Shown here one piece after another: positions 32,384-40,984 of a stretch of 64,000 bases of DNA. The DNA is taken from assembly GCA_039187815.1 (NCBI GenBank), contig JBCCZI010000003.1, positions 1 to 64,000 on the forward strand, read 5' to 3'. The stretch's first letter is position 1, and each line of letters opens with the position of its first letter. The position numbers and the translations under genes were made by a program. The notes below the pieces were generated by a model that did no database searches, was not told where the DNA came from, and saw nothing but the letters and a program-made list of their open reading frames with translations. Source of the DNA: Thermohalobaculum sp039187815 (GTDB taxonomy: Bacteria > Pseudomonadota > Alphaproteobacteria > Rhodobacterales > Rhodobacteraceae).

Positions 32384-33976
32384 ATGCCCAAAGTCCTGAT
32401 CTCCGACAAGCTGTCCGAAGCGGCCGTCGCCATCTTTCGCGACCGCGGCATCGAGACCGATTTTCAACCCGATCTCGGCAAAGAGCCCGAGCGCTTGCGC
32501 CAGGTGATCGGGAACTATGACGGCCTGGCCGTACGCTCGGCCACCAAGGTGACGCCCGAGATTTTGCAGGCTGCCAACGGGCTCGCCGTGATCGGGCGCG
32601 CCGGCATCGGGGTCGACAACATCGACATCCCCGCCGCCTCGGCCCGCGGCATCGTGGTGATGAACACGCCCTTTGGCAATTCGATCACCACCGCCGAGCA
32701 CGCCATCGCCATGATGTTCGCCCTGGCCCGGCAGATCCCCGAGGCCTCAGCCTCGACCCATGCGGGCAAATGGGAAAAGAGCCGCTTTATGGGCGTCGAG
32801 ATCACCGGCAAGACGCTGGGTCTTATCGGCTGCGGCAATATCGGCTCGGTGGTCGCCAGCCGCGCCTGCGGGCTGAAGATGAAGGTGGTCGCCTATGATC
32901 CCTTCCTGTCCGAGGCCCGCGCCCGCGAGCTCGGCGTCGAGAAGGTCGAGGCGATCGAGGACCTGCTCGGCCGCGCCGATTTCGTCACCCTGCATTTGCC
33001 CAAAACCGACAAGACAGCTGGCATTCTCTCGGCCGAGCGCATCGCGGCCATGAAGCCCGGCGCACGCCTGATCAACTGCGCCCGCGGCGGCTTGGTGGAT
33101 GAGGAGGCGGTTGCGGCAGCGCTGAAAGACGGACGGTTGGCCGGCGCCGCCTTCGACGTCTTCGCCGAGGAGCCGGCCCGCGAGAACCCGCTCTTCGATC
33201 TGCCGAGTGTGGTGGTGACCCCGCATCTGGGCGCGGCAACCTCCGAGGCGCAAGAGAACGTGGCCCTGCAGGTGGCCGAACAGATGTCGGATTACCTGCT
33301 GAAGGGCGCGATCTCGAACGCCATCAACGCGCCGTCGATCACGGCCGAGGAGGCGCCCGTGCTGCGCCCTTGGGTGCGCGTCGCCGAGGTGCTCGGCACC
33401 TTTGCCGGCCAGCTGACCGACGAGCCGATCAGCCAGATCGAGATCGAATACGTCGGCCGCGTGGCGGATCTGAATCTGCGCCCCTTGACCGCCGCCCTCA
33501 CCGCGGCGCTGCTGACACCGCAAATGGGTGCGGGCGGCATCAACATGGTCTCGGCCCCGCTGGTCGCCCGCGAGCGCGGGATCCAGATCGCCGAGACCCG
33601 CAAGGATGCCCAAGGCGCCTACGGCACCTATGTCCGCCTGGCCGTCACCACGCCCGAGAAGACGCGCAGCGTGGCCGGCACCCTGTTCTCGGACGGCCGC
33701 CCGCGGATTATCCAGATCAAGGGCATCGGCATGGAGGCCGAGCCGCAGCCGCACATGCTCTATGTGGTGAACACGGACGAGCCGGGCTTCATCGGCGCCA
33801 TCGGCACCAAGACCGGCGAGCAGGGGGTGAACATCGCGACCTTCAACCTCGGGCGCTCCGAGAAGGGGGGCGAAGCGATCACGCTGCTCGGCGTGGACGA
33901 GCCGCTGTCGGCGCCAGTTCTGTCCGAGATTGCAGCTCTCCCGCAGGTGCGGGAGGCAAAAGCACTGGCGTTCTGA
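32384..33976 (+). CDS. serA: D-3-phosphoglycerate dehydrogenase
   Basis: Enzyme of 530 residues, first step of serine synthesis. The NAD-binding domain has LGLIGCGNIGSVVASRA, and the catalytic residues lie in INCARGGLVDEEAVA, EEPARENPLF and PHLGAATSEAQENV. A long C-terminus adds the ASB domain and an ACT domain (MLYVVNTDEPGFIGAIGTK), so it is the long form, often serine-regulated. AAAGGAGGG precedes the ATG. Confidence 0.96.
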   Translation: MPKVLISDKLSEAAVAIFRDRGIETDFQPDLGKEPERLRQVIGNYDGLAVRSATKVTPEILQAANGLAVIGRAGIGVDNIDIPAASARGIVVMNTPFGNSITTAEHAIAMMFALARQIPEASASTHAGKWEKSRFMGVEITGKTLGLIGCGNIGSVVASRACGLKMKVVAYDPFLSEARARELGVEKVEAIEDLLGRADFVTLHLPKTDKTAGILSAERIAAMKPGARLINCARGGLVDEEAVAAALKDGRLAGAAFDVFAEEPARENPLFDLPSVVVTPHLGAATSEAQENVALQVAEQMSDYLLKGAISNAINAPSITAEEAPVLRPWVRVAEVLGTFAGQLTDEPISQIEIEYVGRVADLNLRPLTAALTAALLTPQMGAGGINMVSAPLVARERGIQIAETRKDAQGAYGTYVRLAVTTPEKTRSVAGTLFSDGRPRIIQIKGIGMEAEPQPHMLYVVNTDEPGFIGAIGTKTGEQGVNIATFNLGRSEKGGEAITLLGVDEPLSAPVLSEIAALPQVREAKALAF

Positions 33977-33985
33977 GGATTGGGA

Positions 33986-34010
33986 AGGCGGCCCAGGGGC
34001 CGCCTCTTTA
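33986..34010 (+). terminator. Rho-independent terminator of serC-serA
   Basis: AGGCGGCC and GGCCGCCT form an eight-base-pair stem with a CAGG loop, followed by CTTTA. It begins ten bases after the serA stop. Confidence 0.75.
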
Positions 34011-34391
34011 CTCGGTCTGGCTGTGCGGCACCGCACTCCCGAGAACGGTGGCAGGACAACGACGGTGTCATCCGCTCAAATCGCGGGGCCGCTGCGCAGC
34101 GCGGGATCGACAGGCGAGCCTTCCCGCAAATGTGCCGACCAAGCCACTCGAAAGATCGGCGAGCGGGTGGCTCTCCCCGGTCCTCTGGCGAGACGACTGG
34201 CGGAGCACACAAGGAATGCCTAGGATGGCGTTGCGCGTCGCGACGCAGGGGCTGCCGCCTCACAGATGCCGCGCGCCGTCTCTCGGCAGTTTGATGAGCC
34301 GAGTACCCCGCGATCATGGCCGTGCGGCGCGGCGATGCCGTTGCGGCACGCACGCGCCGATCCGCCAAGCGGGCCAAGCCTGCGGCACGGC
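34011..34391. other. Intergenic stretch without recognisable gene
   Basis: About 380 bases between the serA terminator and the bciB promoter. Several overlapping open frames exist, but none has a ribosome-binding site or recognisable product. The composition (many CG-rich short words, few long G/C third-position runs) differs from coding DNA. It could be a remnant of a lost gene. Confidence 0.4.
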
Positions 34392-34432
34392 TGTCAAGCC
34401 GCGTTGACAGGTGCGGCCGCCCGGGGTCTACT
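34392..34432 (+). promoter_or_regulatory. bciB promoter overlapped by PpsR/CrtJ-type palindrome
   Basis: TTGACA (34404-34409), a 17-base spacer and TCTACT (34427-34432) form a good sigma-70 promoter, with a start near 34439 and the GTG at 34458. TGTCAAGCCGCGTTGACA (34392-34409) is an inverted repeat of the form TGT-N12-ACA, the published PpsR/CrtJ recognition motif, and its right arm is the -35 box itself. That arrangement fits aerobic repression of a pigment gene. Confidence 0.65.
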
Positions 34433-34457
34433 GGAGCCGTCAACGCGGAGACGAGCC

Positions 34458-35708
34458 GTGACCCTCGCCGAGACCCCTGCGCCCCCGCGGGACCATGCCT
34501 TTCGCCGGCCCATGCCGCGCGGGCTCTGCACCGATTGCGGGGTCAGCCGGATGCGCGATCCCTCGGCCTGTGGGCGCGCCTGCCAGTTCATCCGCCCCGA
34601 CTATCCGGCGATGGAGACCCGCGTGCATGGCCGTCCGCGCGATCCCGAGCGCCCGGACGAGCTTCACTTTGGGCCGTTTCGCGCCATGCACCGTGCGCAG
34701 CTCGCCGCACCGCGCGAGGGCGCCCAATGGACCGGCATCACCACGCGTCTCGCAGAGCGCTTGCTCGAGGACGGCGCTGTCGACGCGGTCGTCACCATGC
34801 GCGCGGCGGACGATGACCGCTGGAAGCCGGTGCCTATCGTCGTGACCAAGCCCGAGGACCTCGCCGCTTGCCGTGGGATGCGCATGGGGCACGCGCCGCT
34901 CCTGGCCGCGGTGGAACAAGCGGCCGAGGCGGGGCATCGGCGGCTGGCGGTGATTGGCATTCCGTGCCAGATCTTCGCGCTGAGGGCGCTGGAGGAGCAG
35001 CTCGGGCTCGACGCGCTGACGGTGATCGGCACGCCCTGCTCGGACAACACCACGACCGAACGGTTCCACGATTTCCTGGCGCTGCTGTCCGACCAGCCCG
35101 ATAGCATCAGCTACCTCGAGTTCCGCGCCGATTATAAAGTGGAGCTGCGCTTCGAAGACGGCACCAAGCGCGAGATCCCGTTTCTGTCTCTGCCGATCTC
35201 GGACCTGCCGGAAGACTTCTTCCCGCTGACTTGCCGGACATGTGTCGACTACACCAATGTGCTGGCGGACATCACGGTCGGCTACATGGCGGGCGAAGGC
35301 GAGCAGTGGCTGATCGTGCGCAACGCACGGGGCCAGGCGCTGCTCGACCGGCTGGGCGATGAGATCGTCCTGGCGCGCACAGGCTCGGCCGGACGGCGCA
35401 AAGGCTCGGTCGCGGGCTTTCTCGCAAACACCGAGCGGGCGGCCGGCGGGCTTCCGCTGCGGCGCATGCCGGGCTGGCTTCGCCCGATCATATCCTGGCT
35501 GATGCCGCGCATTGGCCCGCGCGGGCTGGAATTCGCCCGCGCTCGGCTCGAGATGAAGGCGATCGAGACCATTCTGCACCTGCGCCGGCACGCACCGAAG
35601 CGAATGCGCTGGATGATCCCAGATCATGTTTGGCAGCTTGCCGCGCCCTATGGCCTGAACGCTGTCACCGGAGAGCGCCCCGAAACCGGTTCCAAACCGG
35701 GCCGGTGA
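34458..35708 (+). CDS. bciB: BciB-type ferredoxin-dependent 8-vinyl (proto)chlorophyllide reductase
   Basis: Protein of 416 residues of the FrhB/HCAR family. The Cys motif GLCTDCGVSRM...ACGRACQFI, then METRVHGRPRDPE, IGIPCQIFALRALEEQLGLD, IGTPCSDNTT and CRTCVDYTNVLADITVGYM match BciB and plant 7-hydroxymethyl-chlorophyll reductase, which use Fe-S clusters and FAD. It would reduce the C8 vinyl group in bacteriochlorophyll synthesis. The start GTG 34458 follows GGAGA. No other photosynthesis gene is in the window; the PpsR-type promoter supports the assignment. Confidence 0.78.
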   Translation: MTLAETPAPPRDHAFRRPMPRGLCTDCGVSRMRDPSACGRACQFIRPDYPAMETRVHGRPRDPERPDELHFGPFRAMHRAQLAAPREGAQWTGITTRLAERLLEDGAVDAVVTMRAADDDRWKPVPIVVTKPEDLAACRGMRMGHAPLLAAVEQAAEAGHRRLAVIGIPCQIFALRALEEQLGLDALTVIGTPCSDNTTTERFHDFLALLSDQPDSISYLEFRADYKVELRFEDGTKREIPFLSLPISDLPEDFFPLTCRTCVDYTNVLADITVGYMAGEGEQWLIVRNARGQALLDRLGDEIVLARTGSAGRRKGSVAGFLANTERAAGGLPLRRMPGWLRPIISWLMPRIGPRGLEFARARLEMKAIETILHLRRHAPKRMRWMIPDHVWQLAAPYGLNAVTGERPETGSKPGR

Positions 35709-35801
35709 CCCATTGAAAACCCTTGCATTCGTGTCCGGTGGACGTGCACTCTCCGCAATCCGTACCCCCGGCGACAAAATAGGAATGAAGGGACCTAAAC
35801 G

Positions 35802-36080
35802 ATGAACAAAGCCGAGTTGGTGGCAGCCTTGTCCGACAAGACGGGCAAGACAAAGGCCGATGCGGGCGCAATGGTGGACGCTCTTGGAGATATCATCACC
35901 GGGGCATTGGTTGCCCATGATGACGTCTCGATCCCAGGACTTGGAAAGTTCGCCGCCGCACACCGGGCCGCACGCACCGTGCGCAACCCGCGGACGGGCG
36001 AAAAGAGCGAGGCACCCGCCCATTACGCCCCGGTGTTCAAACCGGCCTCGGCCCTGCGTGACGCGGTGAAGGCGAGCTAG
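35802..36080 (+). CDS. hupB: DNA-binding protein HU
   Basis: Histone-like protein of 92 residues that bends and compacts DNA as a dimer. MNKAELVAALSDKTGKTKAD is the N-terminal dimer helix pair. The DNA-binding arm has VSIPGLGKFAAAHRAARTVR and NPRTGEK. The GKF and RNP (here VRNPRTG) signatures are intact, distinguishing it from IHF only weakly; HU is preferred because of length and sequence. AAGGGACC lies before the ATG. Confidence 0.9.
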   Translation: MNKAELVAALSDKTGKTKADAGAMVDALGDIITGALVAHDDVSIPGLGKFAAAHRAARTVRNPRTGEKSEAPAHYAPVFKPASALRDAVKAS

Positions 36081-36155
36081 TGATCTAAGTCATCTTTGCC
36101 GTGGGCGGCGGCACAGGACAAAGCCGCCCCGGCGTTGTGGGACGGTGGCTCGGGA

Positions 36156-36938
36156 TCAAAAGAGCCATCCGCTTCCGCGGCAGAGCCGATCTCCAAGACT
36201 GTATAACAGCCCTGCGAGTTCGTCGGACTGCGCCTCCAACACCTCGAAACGCACAGGATCGACCAACGCTTCGGCGTCTGTGACCCCGTCGCAGAGGACG
36301 CGCAACCGGTGATTGGTCGCCATGGCATCCCCGTAGACCTCCGGATCAAGCCGCGGCGGATCTGAGCGGAGTACCGCCAGCGAACCCGTGTCGGTCAAGT
36401 CGACCGGGTCCGTGGCGAGGAGCGCGAGCCCCTCTTGCGCCGTCTCGGCCGCCCGTTGGGCGCGTGGACGCCAGGGCAGCGCGACCGTCCAGATGGGGCC
36501 ACTGTCGCCGCCAGTCCTGCGGACCGGACCGTCGATCCGCTGGAAGGCCGGTCCCGTGACAAGATCCCGAAAATCGATCTGCTCGATGATCGTCACGGCC
36601 TGATCGCCGGTACAGCTGGCGGCTGGGCGGCGCATCTCTCGGCGGAGGAGACAGCCGTCAAAGCTCCAGCGTTCCTCGGCCTCCGAGGCCAGGGCGGGCT
36701 CGGAAAGGAGCGCCAAGATCCGCGCCTTCAGCGGCTCGGCATCGAGGTCTGTCCCATGCCGCGGCGCCTCGAACAGCCGGCCAAACTCCGCGCTGGCCAG
36801 CAACGGCAAGGCATAGCTGAGCGTGCCGAGCACGCCGGTCGTGGACAAGCCAAAGACCGCGAGCGCCGCCACAACCGGCAGGATCAGCGACGCCCGCCGG
36901 CGGGCGCGCGGTTTGCGCCGCCCCTCGCGCGCGCCCAT
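36156..36938 (-). CDS. Membrane-anchored hypothetical protein
   Basis: Protein of 260 residues, not recognised. A very basic N-terminus (GRRKPRARRRASLIL) precedes one transmembrane helix (about 15-40: ILPVVAALAVFGLSTTGVLG). The remaining 215 residues face the periplasm, with two Cys in WSFDGCLLRREMRRPAASC and more near the end (RVLCDGVTD, GDRLCRGSG), so disulfides are likely. It begins five bases after the TauD-type gene stops and is probably co-transcribed with it. Confidence 0.65.
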   Translation of the reverse strand: MGAREGRRKPRARRRASLILPVVAALAVFGLSTTGVLGTLSYALPLLASAEFGRLFEAPRHGTDLDAEPLKARILALLSEPALASEAEERWSFDGCLLRREMRRPAASCTGDQAVTIIEQIDFRDLVTGPAFQRIDGPVRRTGGDSGPIWTVALPWRPRAQRAAETAQEGLALLATDPVDLTDTGSLAVLRSDPPRLDPEVYGDAMATNHRLRVLCDGVTDAEALVDPVRFEVLEAQSDELAGLLYSLGDRLCRGSGWLF

Positions 36939-36943
36939 CCCCG

Positions 36944-37831
36944 TCAACCCCGCATCGCGCCGAGGCCGTCCGCCTCGGTTGCCGTGACGCAGAGACTGGT
37001 GAGCCGCCGGGGCTCGGCCGGATCCCAAGGACGGCCTCGGTGGAGGGTGGCCCGCTCATCCCAGATGAGCACATCTCCGACCCGCCAGCGATGGGTGTAG
37101 ACGAACTGGGGCTGCGTGCAGAACGCGATGGCCTCGGCGATCAGCGCCTGGCCCGGCGCCTCGGCCATGCCCTCGACGGCAACGGCGTGAGAGGCGATGT
37201 ACACCGCGTCGTCAGCGGTCGCCGGGTTTTGCCAAAGCGCCGGCCAGATCTGGTCCGGCCATTTCGAGAACATCGGCTGGCGGGCCAGCTCCTCAGAGAT
37301 CTGGGCGCGCGAATGGCTGTATCGGTGGCGCAGCCGGGCGCCCTTGAGGCGGGACCGCAGGCTCTCGGGCATCGCCGCCCAAGCCGCCCGGGTCGAGGCG
37401 ATCTCGGTCTCGCCTCCGTGGCCAGGCACCACTTGCGCAACCAGAATGTTCGCCAGGGCCGGCGCGGGCAAAAAAGTGCCATCGGTGTGCCAAAGCTGGT
37501 TAGACTGCAGATTGAGGCTGTGCAGATTGCCCGCATCCGTCAGTCCGCCATCGACGCGGATATTGGAAACCTCGGGGATCTCGAAGGCTTCGTCCGCCGT
37601 GCGCTCATCGGCCTTGCGGTCTTCGATGGGGCCAAAATGCGCGGCGAGCGAAAGATGCGCGGCCGGCGAGAGATCCTGATCCCGAAAGAGCAGCACGCTG
37701 TGGCGTTCGAACAGTGCGCGCAAGGTCGGGTAGAGTGTTGGGATTGTGTGCTCGGTCAGATCGGCGCCTTCGCACAGCACGCCAAAATGCGCGGTCAGCG
37801 CTGTTGTTCCAAGCGTTTCGGCAGCAGACAT
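36944..37831 (-). CDS. TauD/TfdA-family 2-oxoglutarate dioxygenase
   Basis: Protein of 295 residues. Iron ligands are His115 and Asp117 (WHTDGTF) and a late His in ATLHRGRPWDP, with the following Arg for 2-oxoglutarate. FRDQDLSPAAHLSLAAHFGP and VVPGHGGETEIAS are family features. Members act on taurine, 2,4-D, carnitine precursors and other acids; the substrate is unknown here. GGAGACCC lies upstream. Confidence 0.88.
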   Translation of the reverse strand: MSAAETLGTTALTAHFGVLCEGADLTEHTIPTLYPTLRALFERHSVLLFRDQDLSPAAHLSLAAHFGPIEDRKADERTADEAFEIPEVSNIRVDGGLTDAGNLHSLNLQSNQLWHTDGTFLPAPALANILVAQVVPGHGGETEIASTRAAWAAMPESLRSRLKGARLRHRYSHSRAQISEELARQPMFSKWPDQIWPALWQNPATADDAVYIASHAVAVEGMAEAPGQALIAEAIAFCTQPQFVYTHRWRVGDVLIWDERATLHRGRPWDPAEPRRLTSLCVTATEADGLGAMRG

Positions 37832-37960
37832 CGGGTCTCCTTGCGTTGGGCTCGGAGAGCAAAGTGACGTCTTTGCCGTGCGGGGTAAAGCGCCCTTACT
37901 GGCCTCAGGCAGCGCTTGGGCGAGAGGGCCGGTCCCGACGATCGGAACCGGCTGAGCCGC

Positions 37961-38179
37961 TCAGAACACGCTGGCAGCGATTGCCGCAATCACGACAAAG
38001 CCGGCCGATGCCACCAGGAAGAGCTCACCCGCTTTGGCAATCAGGCGGGCGGTTTGGGTGTCGCGACTGCCAGTCAGCGCGTCGGCAAAGACCACTTCGC
38101 GCGGGTCGAGCGGACCGGTGTGGACGGGATCGGCGGTGGCTACGGCGGTTTCCGTGTCGATGGTCTGGTGGCGCACCAT
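37961..38179 (-). CDS. Small single-TM protein
   Basis: A 72-residue protein with an acidic cytoplasmic part and one C-terminal helix (ELFLVASAGFVVIAAIAASV). No family is recognised. A good ribosome-binding site (AGAGGA, seven bases before the ATG) supports it as real. The tail-anchored arrangement is common in small membrane-complex subunits, but nothing here names a partner. Confidence 0.55.
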   Translation of the reverse strand: MVRHQTIDTETAVATADPVHTGPLDPREVVFADALTGSRDTQTARLIAKAGELFLVASAGFVVIAAIAASVF

Positions 38180-38348
38180 GGCGTAGTCCTCTTGTATCGC
38201 ACAGCGAGGTGATGCCCACTGTGATTGTCCGCAACCTAGCTAGGTCGCGTTAAGACTTCGAAAGTGCGGCAGAACGCCACCCCAAAGCTGGATCGACGCG
38301 ATGAGGGCGCGCCTTCCCTTCTGGCGGAATTGGCTCTCAACCCCTACA

Positions 38349-38360
38349 TGACAGCTGTCA
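38349..38360. promoter_or_regulatory. Perfect 12-base palindrome upstream of binding-protein gene
   Basis: TGACAGCTGTCA is a perfect dyad 84 bases before the ATG of the TAXI-like protein, in a 264-base gap between divergent genes. It looks like an operator for a dimeric regulator (GntR or MarR type would fit the size). The factor is unknown. The rest of the gap shows nothing clear. Confidence 0.35.
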
Positions 38361-38443
38361 CAGACGGGCGTTAGGGTGAGAGTCCCTCGCTCCGCGCTCG
38401 GCTGATCAGTCGATAGTGAATAGGCAATCGAAAGGACGACCCC

Positions 38444-39433
38444 ATGGGCTTTAGGATGGCATTCGCAGCGTTTGGCATTGCAGCGGCGAGCTTGGCCGTT
38501 CCGGCTGGCGCCACCGATATCGTGATCTACACGGGCGGCGCCCCGACGGGAGAGGGCTCAACCTACCACAATGGCATGGGCCAGGGACTGAAGGAGGTGC
38601 TCGAGGAGCTCTCCGAGCCCTATGGCTATACGGTGCGCCGGGTTCCTTCGGGCGGCGCGGTCGCGAATGCGCGGGCCTGTGCGCAGGAGACCCAGCACAT
38701 CTGCTTCGGAATCGGCCAAGGGGGGCTCAGCTATGACGAGGTCGCCTCGGGCGCGACCCAGATCATCCGCAACGACCTGCCGGGCGAGTGCGCCATGGCC
38801 TTCACCGCCGAGCCGCGGCTGCCGAATTGGGGCTCGGTCATCGAGAACGCCAAGCGGGTGACCTTTGTGGTGCCCAAGGATTCGGGCACCGAAGCGTTCA
38901 TCAAGACGGTCTTCGCCGCCGAGCCCGAGCTGCAGGGGCTTAGCCCGAAGTTCGAGTATGCCTCAGGCATGAGCAACATCCTCTCGACGGTGCAGTCGAT
39001 TCGCGGCGCGGTCGGGGTGTTCTATGCCTATCCCAACCCGACCGAAGGCATGATCAACGAAGCCGCCGAGGAAGACATGACCATCATGGGCATCCTGTCG
39101 CCGGCCGTGGCACGCTCGGACGACGCCTATTATCTCAACCGCAAGGCGCCGTACGAGCTGTCGTGGTTCGGCCTCGGAAGCACCCAGACAGTGCCCGCGA
39201 TGTGCTCGAAAGCGCTGCTCTTCGCCTCCAACCCGGCCGGCATTACCGATGAATGGGCCCGCGGCGATTTCGAAGAGCTGATCACCAAGCTCAAGCAGAT
39301 GCCGGCCAGCGCCTTTGTTCCGGCCGATGGCCCGCTCGCCAAGCTTATGAAGACCGTCGAGGACCTCTCGGAAGAATACGGCGTGAACGAGATGGTCGAA
39401 GATCTCGAGAAGCAGGTGAAGGAACAGCTCTGA
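38444..39433 (+). CDS. TAXI-like periplasmic substrate-binding protein, orphan
   Basis: Protein of 329 residues. Residues 1-23 are a signal peptide ending AGA. The mature chain begins TDIVIYTGGAPTGEGSTYHN and continues with VPSGGAVANARACAQET and ICFGIGQGGLSYDEV, which resembles TAXI/TRAP or phosphonate-type binding proteins. No membrane subunits lie nearby, so it may serve a transporter elsewhere or act in sensing. AAAGGACG lies before the ATG. Confidence 0.65.
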   Translation: MGFRMAFAAFGIAAASLAVPAGATDIVIYTGGAPTGEGSTYHNGMGQGLKEVLEELSEPYGYTVRRVPSGGAVANARACAQETQHICFGIGQGGLSYDEVASGATQIIRNDLPGECAMAFTAEPRLPNWGSVIENAKRVTFVVPKDSGTEAFIKTVFAAEPELQGLSPKFEYASGMSNILSTVQSIRGAVGVFYAYPNPTEGMINEAAEEDMTIMGILSPAVARSDDAYYLNRKAPYELSWFGLGSTQTVPAMCSKALLFASNPAGITDEWARGDFEELITKLKQMPASAFVPADGPLAKLMKTVEDLSEEYGVNEMVEDLEKQVKEQL

Positions 39434-39554
39434 TCCCAGAGTGACGTTTTTGCCGGCCGCGCGGATGCTGTCGCGGCCGGTTCTCCGCCGATGTGCGACG
39501 GCCCTTTTCTGCTGCGGCGAATCGGATATGGTCGGCCCGGAAAGGGGTTGGCCC

Positions 39555-40052
39555 ATGGCGGATGGTCCGCAGCTGAACTACGGACAGATGATGCAGCGGG
39601 CGCTGCGGGGCATGATGGCAGAAGCCCTCGGCCACGTGGCGGAGCATGGCTTGCCGGGCGAGCACCATTTCTACATCTCGATCGATACGACCCATCCGGG
39701 TGTAGTGGTGCCCGATTGGCTGCGGGAGCGGCATCCGCGCGAGATCACCATCGTGCTGCAGCACGAGTTCGAGGACCTCGCAGTGCTGAGCGACCGGTTC
39801 CAGGTGCGCCTTAGCTTTTCCAACACGTTCGAAACGCTGGTCGTGCCCTTTGCGGCCGTGAAGACCTTCATCGACCCCTCGGTCGAGCTCGCGCTGAAAT
39901 TCGAGGGGGTCGATGACGCGGCGGATGAGGACGAGGGCACCGAGTTCACGGTCGCCGACCCCGAGGCCCCGGACGAGCCTGATCCCGACAATGGCGGCCC
40001 CTCTGGCGGCTCGGCCGATGTGGTGAGCCTGGACCAGTTCCGCAAGCCCTGA
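39555..40052 (+). CDS. sspB: SspB, ClpXP delivery factor (alphaproteobacterial type)
   Basis: Protein of 165 residues that tethers ssrA-tagged proteins to ClpX. The substrate-binding beta domain has GEHHFYISIDTTHPGVVVPD, the middle ITIVLQHEFEDLAVLSDRFQ and VRLSFSNTFETLVVPFAAVK. An acidic disordered linker leads to the C-terminal ClpX-binding tail VVSLDQFRKP. ATG 39555 is chosen over an upstream frame start because the fold begins there. Confidence 0.93.
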   Translation: MADGPQLNYGQMMQRALRGMMAEALGHVAEHGLPGEHHFYISIDTTHPGVVVPDWLRERHPREITIVLQHEFEDLAVLSDRFQVRLSFSNTFETLVVPFAAVKTFIDPSVELALKFEGVDDAADEDEGTEFTVADPEAPDEPDPDNGGPSGGSADVVSLDQFRKP

Positions 40053-40129
40053 GCCGGTCAGGGCCCGCCCCTTGAGCCCGGATCGGGTTTCAAGGCATGA
40101 GTGGCGCAATCTGAGACCGAGAGGGCGCC

Positions 40130-40897
40130 ATGACCGACACTGCCGAGACTGACCGCCTTCGCGCGCGCTATCTCGACCTGATCGAGGACGTGATCATCAA
40201 CCGAATCTACCGCGATCCGCCGCAGCAGACCAAGCGGTGGAAGCGGCTGGTCTTCGGCGAGGAGCGTCGGGCGATCGGGCGCGATCTGCCCTCCCAAGCG
40301 CACTCGATGATTGGCCAGGCGCGGATGCGCAACCTGAGGCATTGCCTGGAGACCGCTATTCGCACGGGCGTGCCAGGCGATTTCATCGAAACCGGCGTCT
40401 GGCGGGGCGGCGCGTGCATCTATGCCCGGGCGATCCTCGAGGCCTACGGCGCCAAGGAGCGCACCGTCTGGGTCGCCGATAGCTTTGCCGGCCTGCCCCC
40501 GCCCGATGCGGAAAAGTACCCGAGCGACAGTGGCGACAAGCATCACAAGAACGCGGCCCTTGCGATCTCGCGGGCCGATGTCGAGGCGCATTTCGAGCTC
40601 TACGGTCTGCTCGATGACCGCGTGCAGTTTCTCGAGGGGTGGTTCAAAGACACCCTGCCCACCGCGCCGATCGAGCAGCTCGCCGTCCTTCGCCTCGACG
40701 GCGACATGTACGAATCGACCATGGACGCCCTCAGGGCGCTCTATCAGAAGGTCAGCCCAGGCGGGTTCGTCATCGTTGATGATTTTGGTGCCGTGCCGGC
40801 CTGCGCACAGGCGGTGCGCGACTATCTCGGCAAACGGGGCGAGGTGGTCGACTTCAGCGAGATCGACTGGACCGGCGTCTACTGGCGCAAGGTCTGA
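40130..40897 (+). CDS. TylF/MacF-family O-methyltransferase
   Basis: SAM-dependent enzyme of 255 residues. GDFIETGVWRGGACIYARAI near residue 83 is motif I, VWVADSFAGLPPPDAEKYP follows, and LRLDGDMYESTMDALRALY with GGFVIVDDFGA carries the Asp residues that bind Mg2+ in this family. Relatives methylate sugars on antibiotics or cell-surface glycans. No glycan genes adjoin it, so the acceptor is unknown. Confidence 0.85.
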   Translation: MTDTAETDRLRARYLDLIEDVIINRIYRDPPQQTKRWKRLVFGEERRAIGRDLPSQAHSMIGQARMRNLRHCLETAIRTGVPGDFIETGVWRGGACIYARAILEAYGAKERTVWVADSFAGLPPPDAEKYPSDSGDKHHKNAALAISRADVEAHFELYGLLDDRVQFLEGWFKDTLPTAPIEQLAVLRLDGDMYESTMDALRALYQKVSPGGFVIVDDFGAVPACAQAVRDYLGKRGEVVDFSEIDWTGVYWRKV

Positions 40898-40984
40898 CGC
40901 CCAGGGCGACACGCCATATGCCGTTTTGCAGAGCGGCAGGCACCCGCTATACCGAAGGCTACGCAACGCCAGATGGGGACAGCG

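Noticed and set aside
33760..34443. Minus-strand open frame between serA and bciB
   Set aside because: Half overlaps serA in antisense and the rest shows no ribosome-binding site or recognisable domain.
35713..35751. TTGAAA and TTGCAT as hupB promoter elements
   Set aside because: Neither has a convincing -10 at 16-18 bases, so no promoter was called.
36103..36129. GGGCGGC / GCCGCCC stem between hupB and the converging gene
   Set aside because: Seven pairs around a 13-base loop with no T-run on either strand; too weak to call a terminator.
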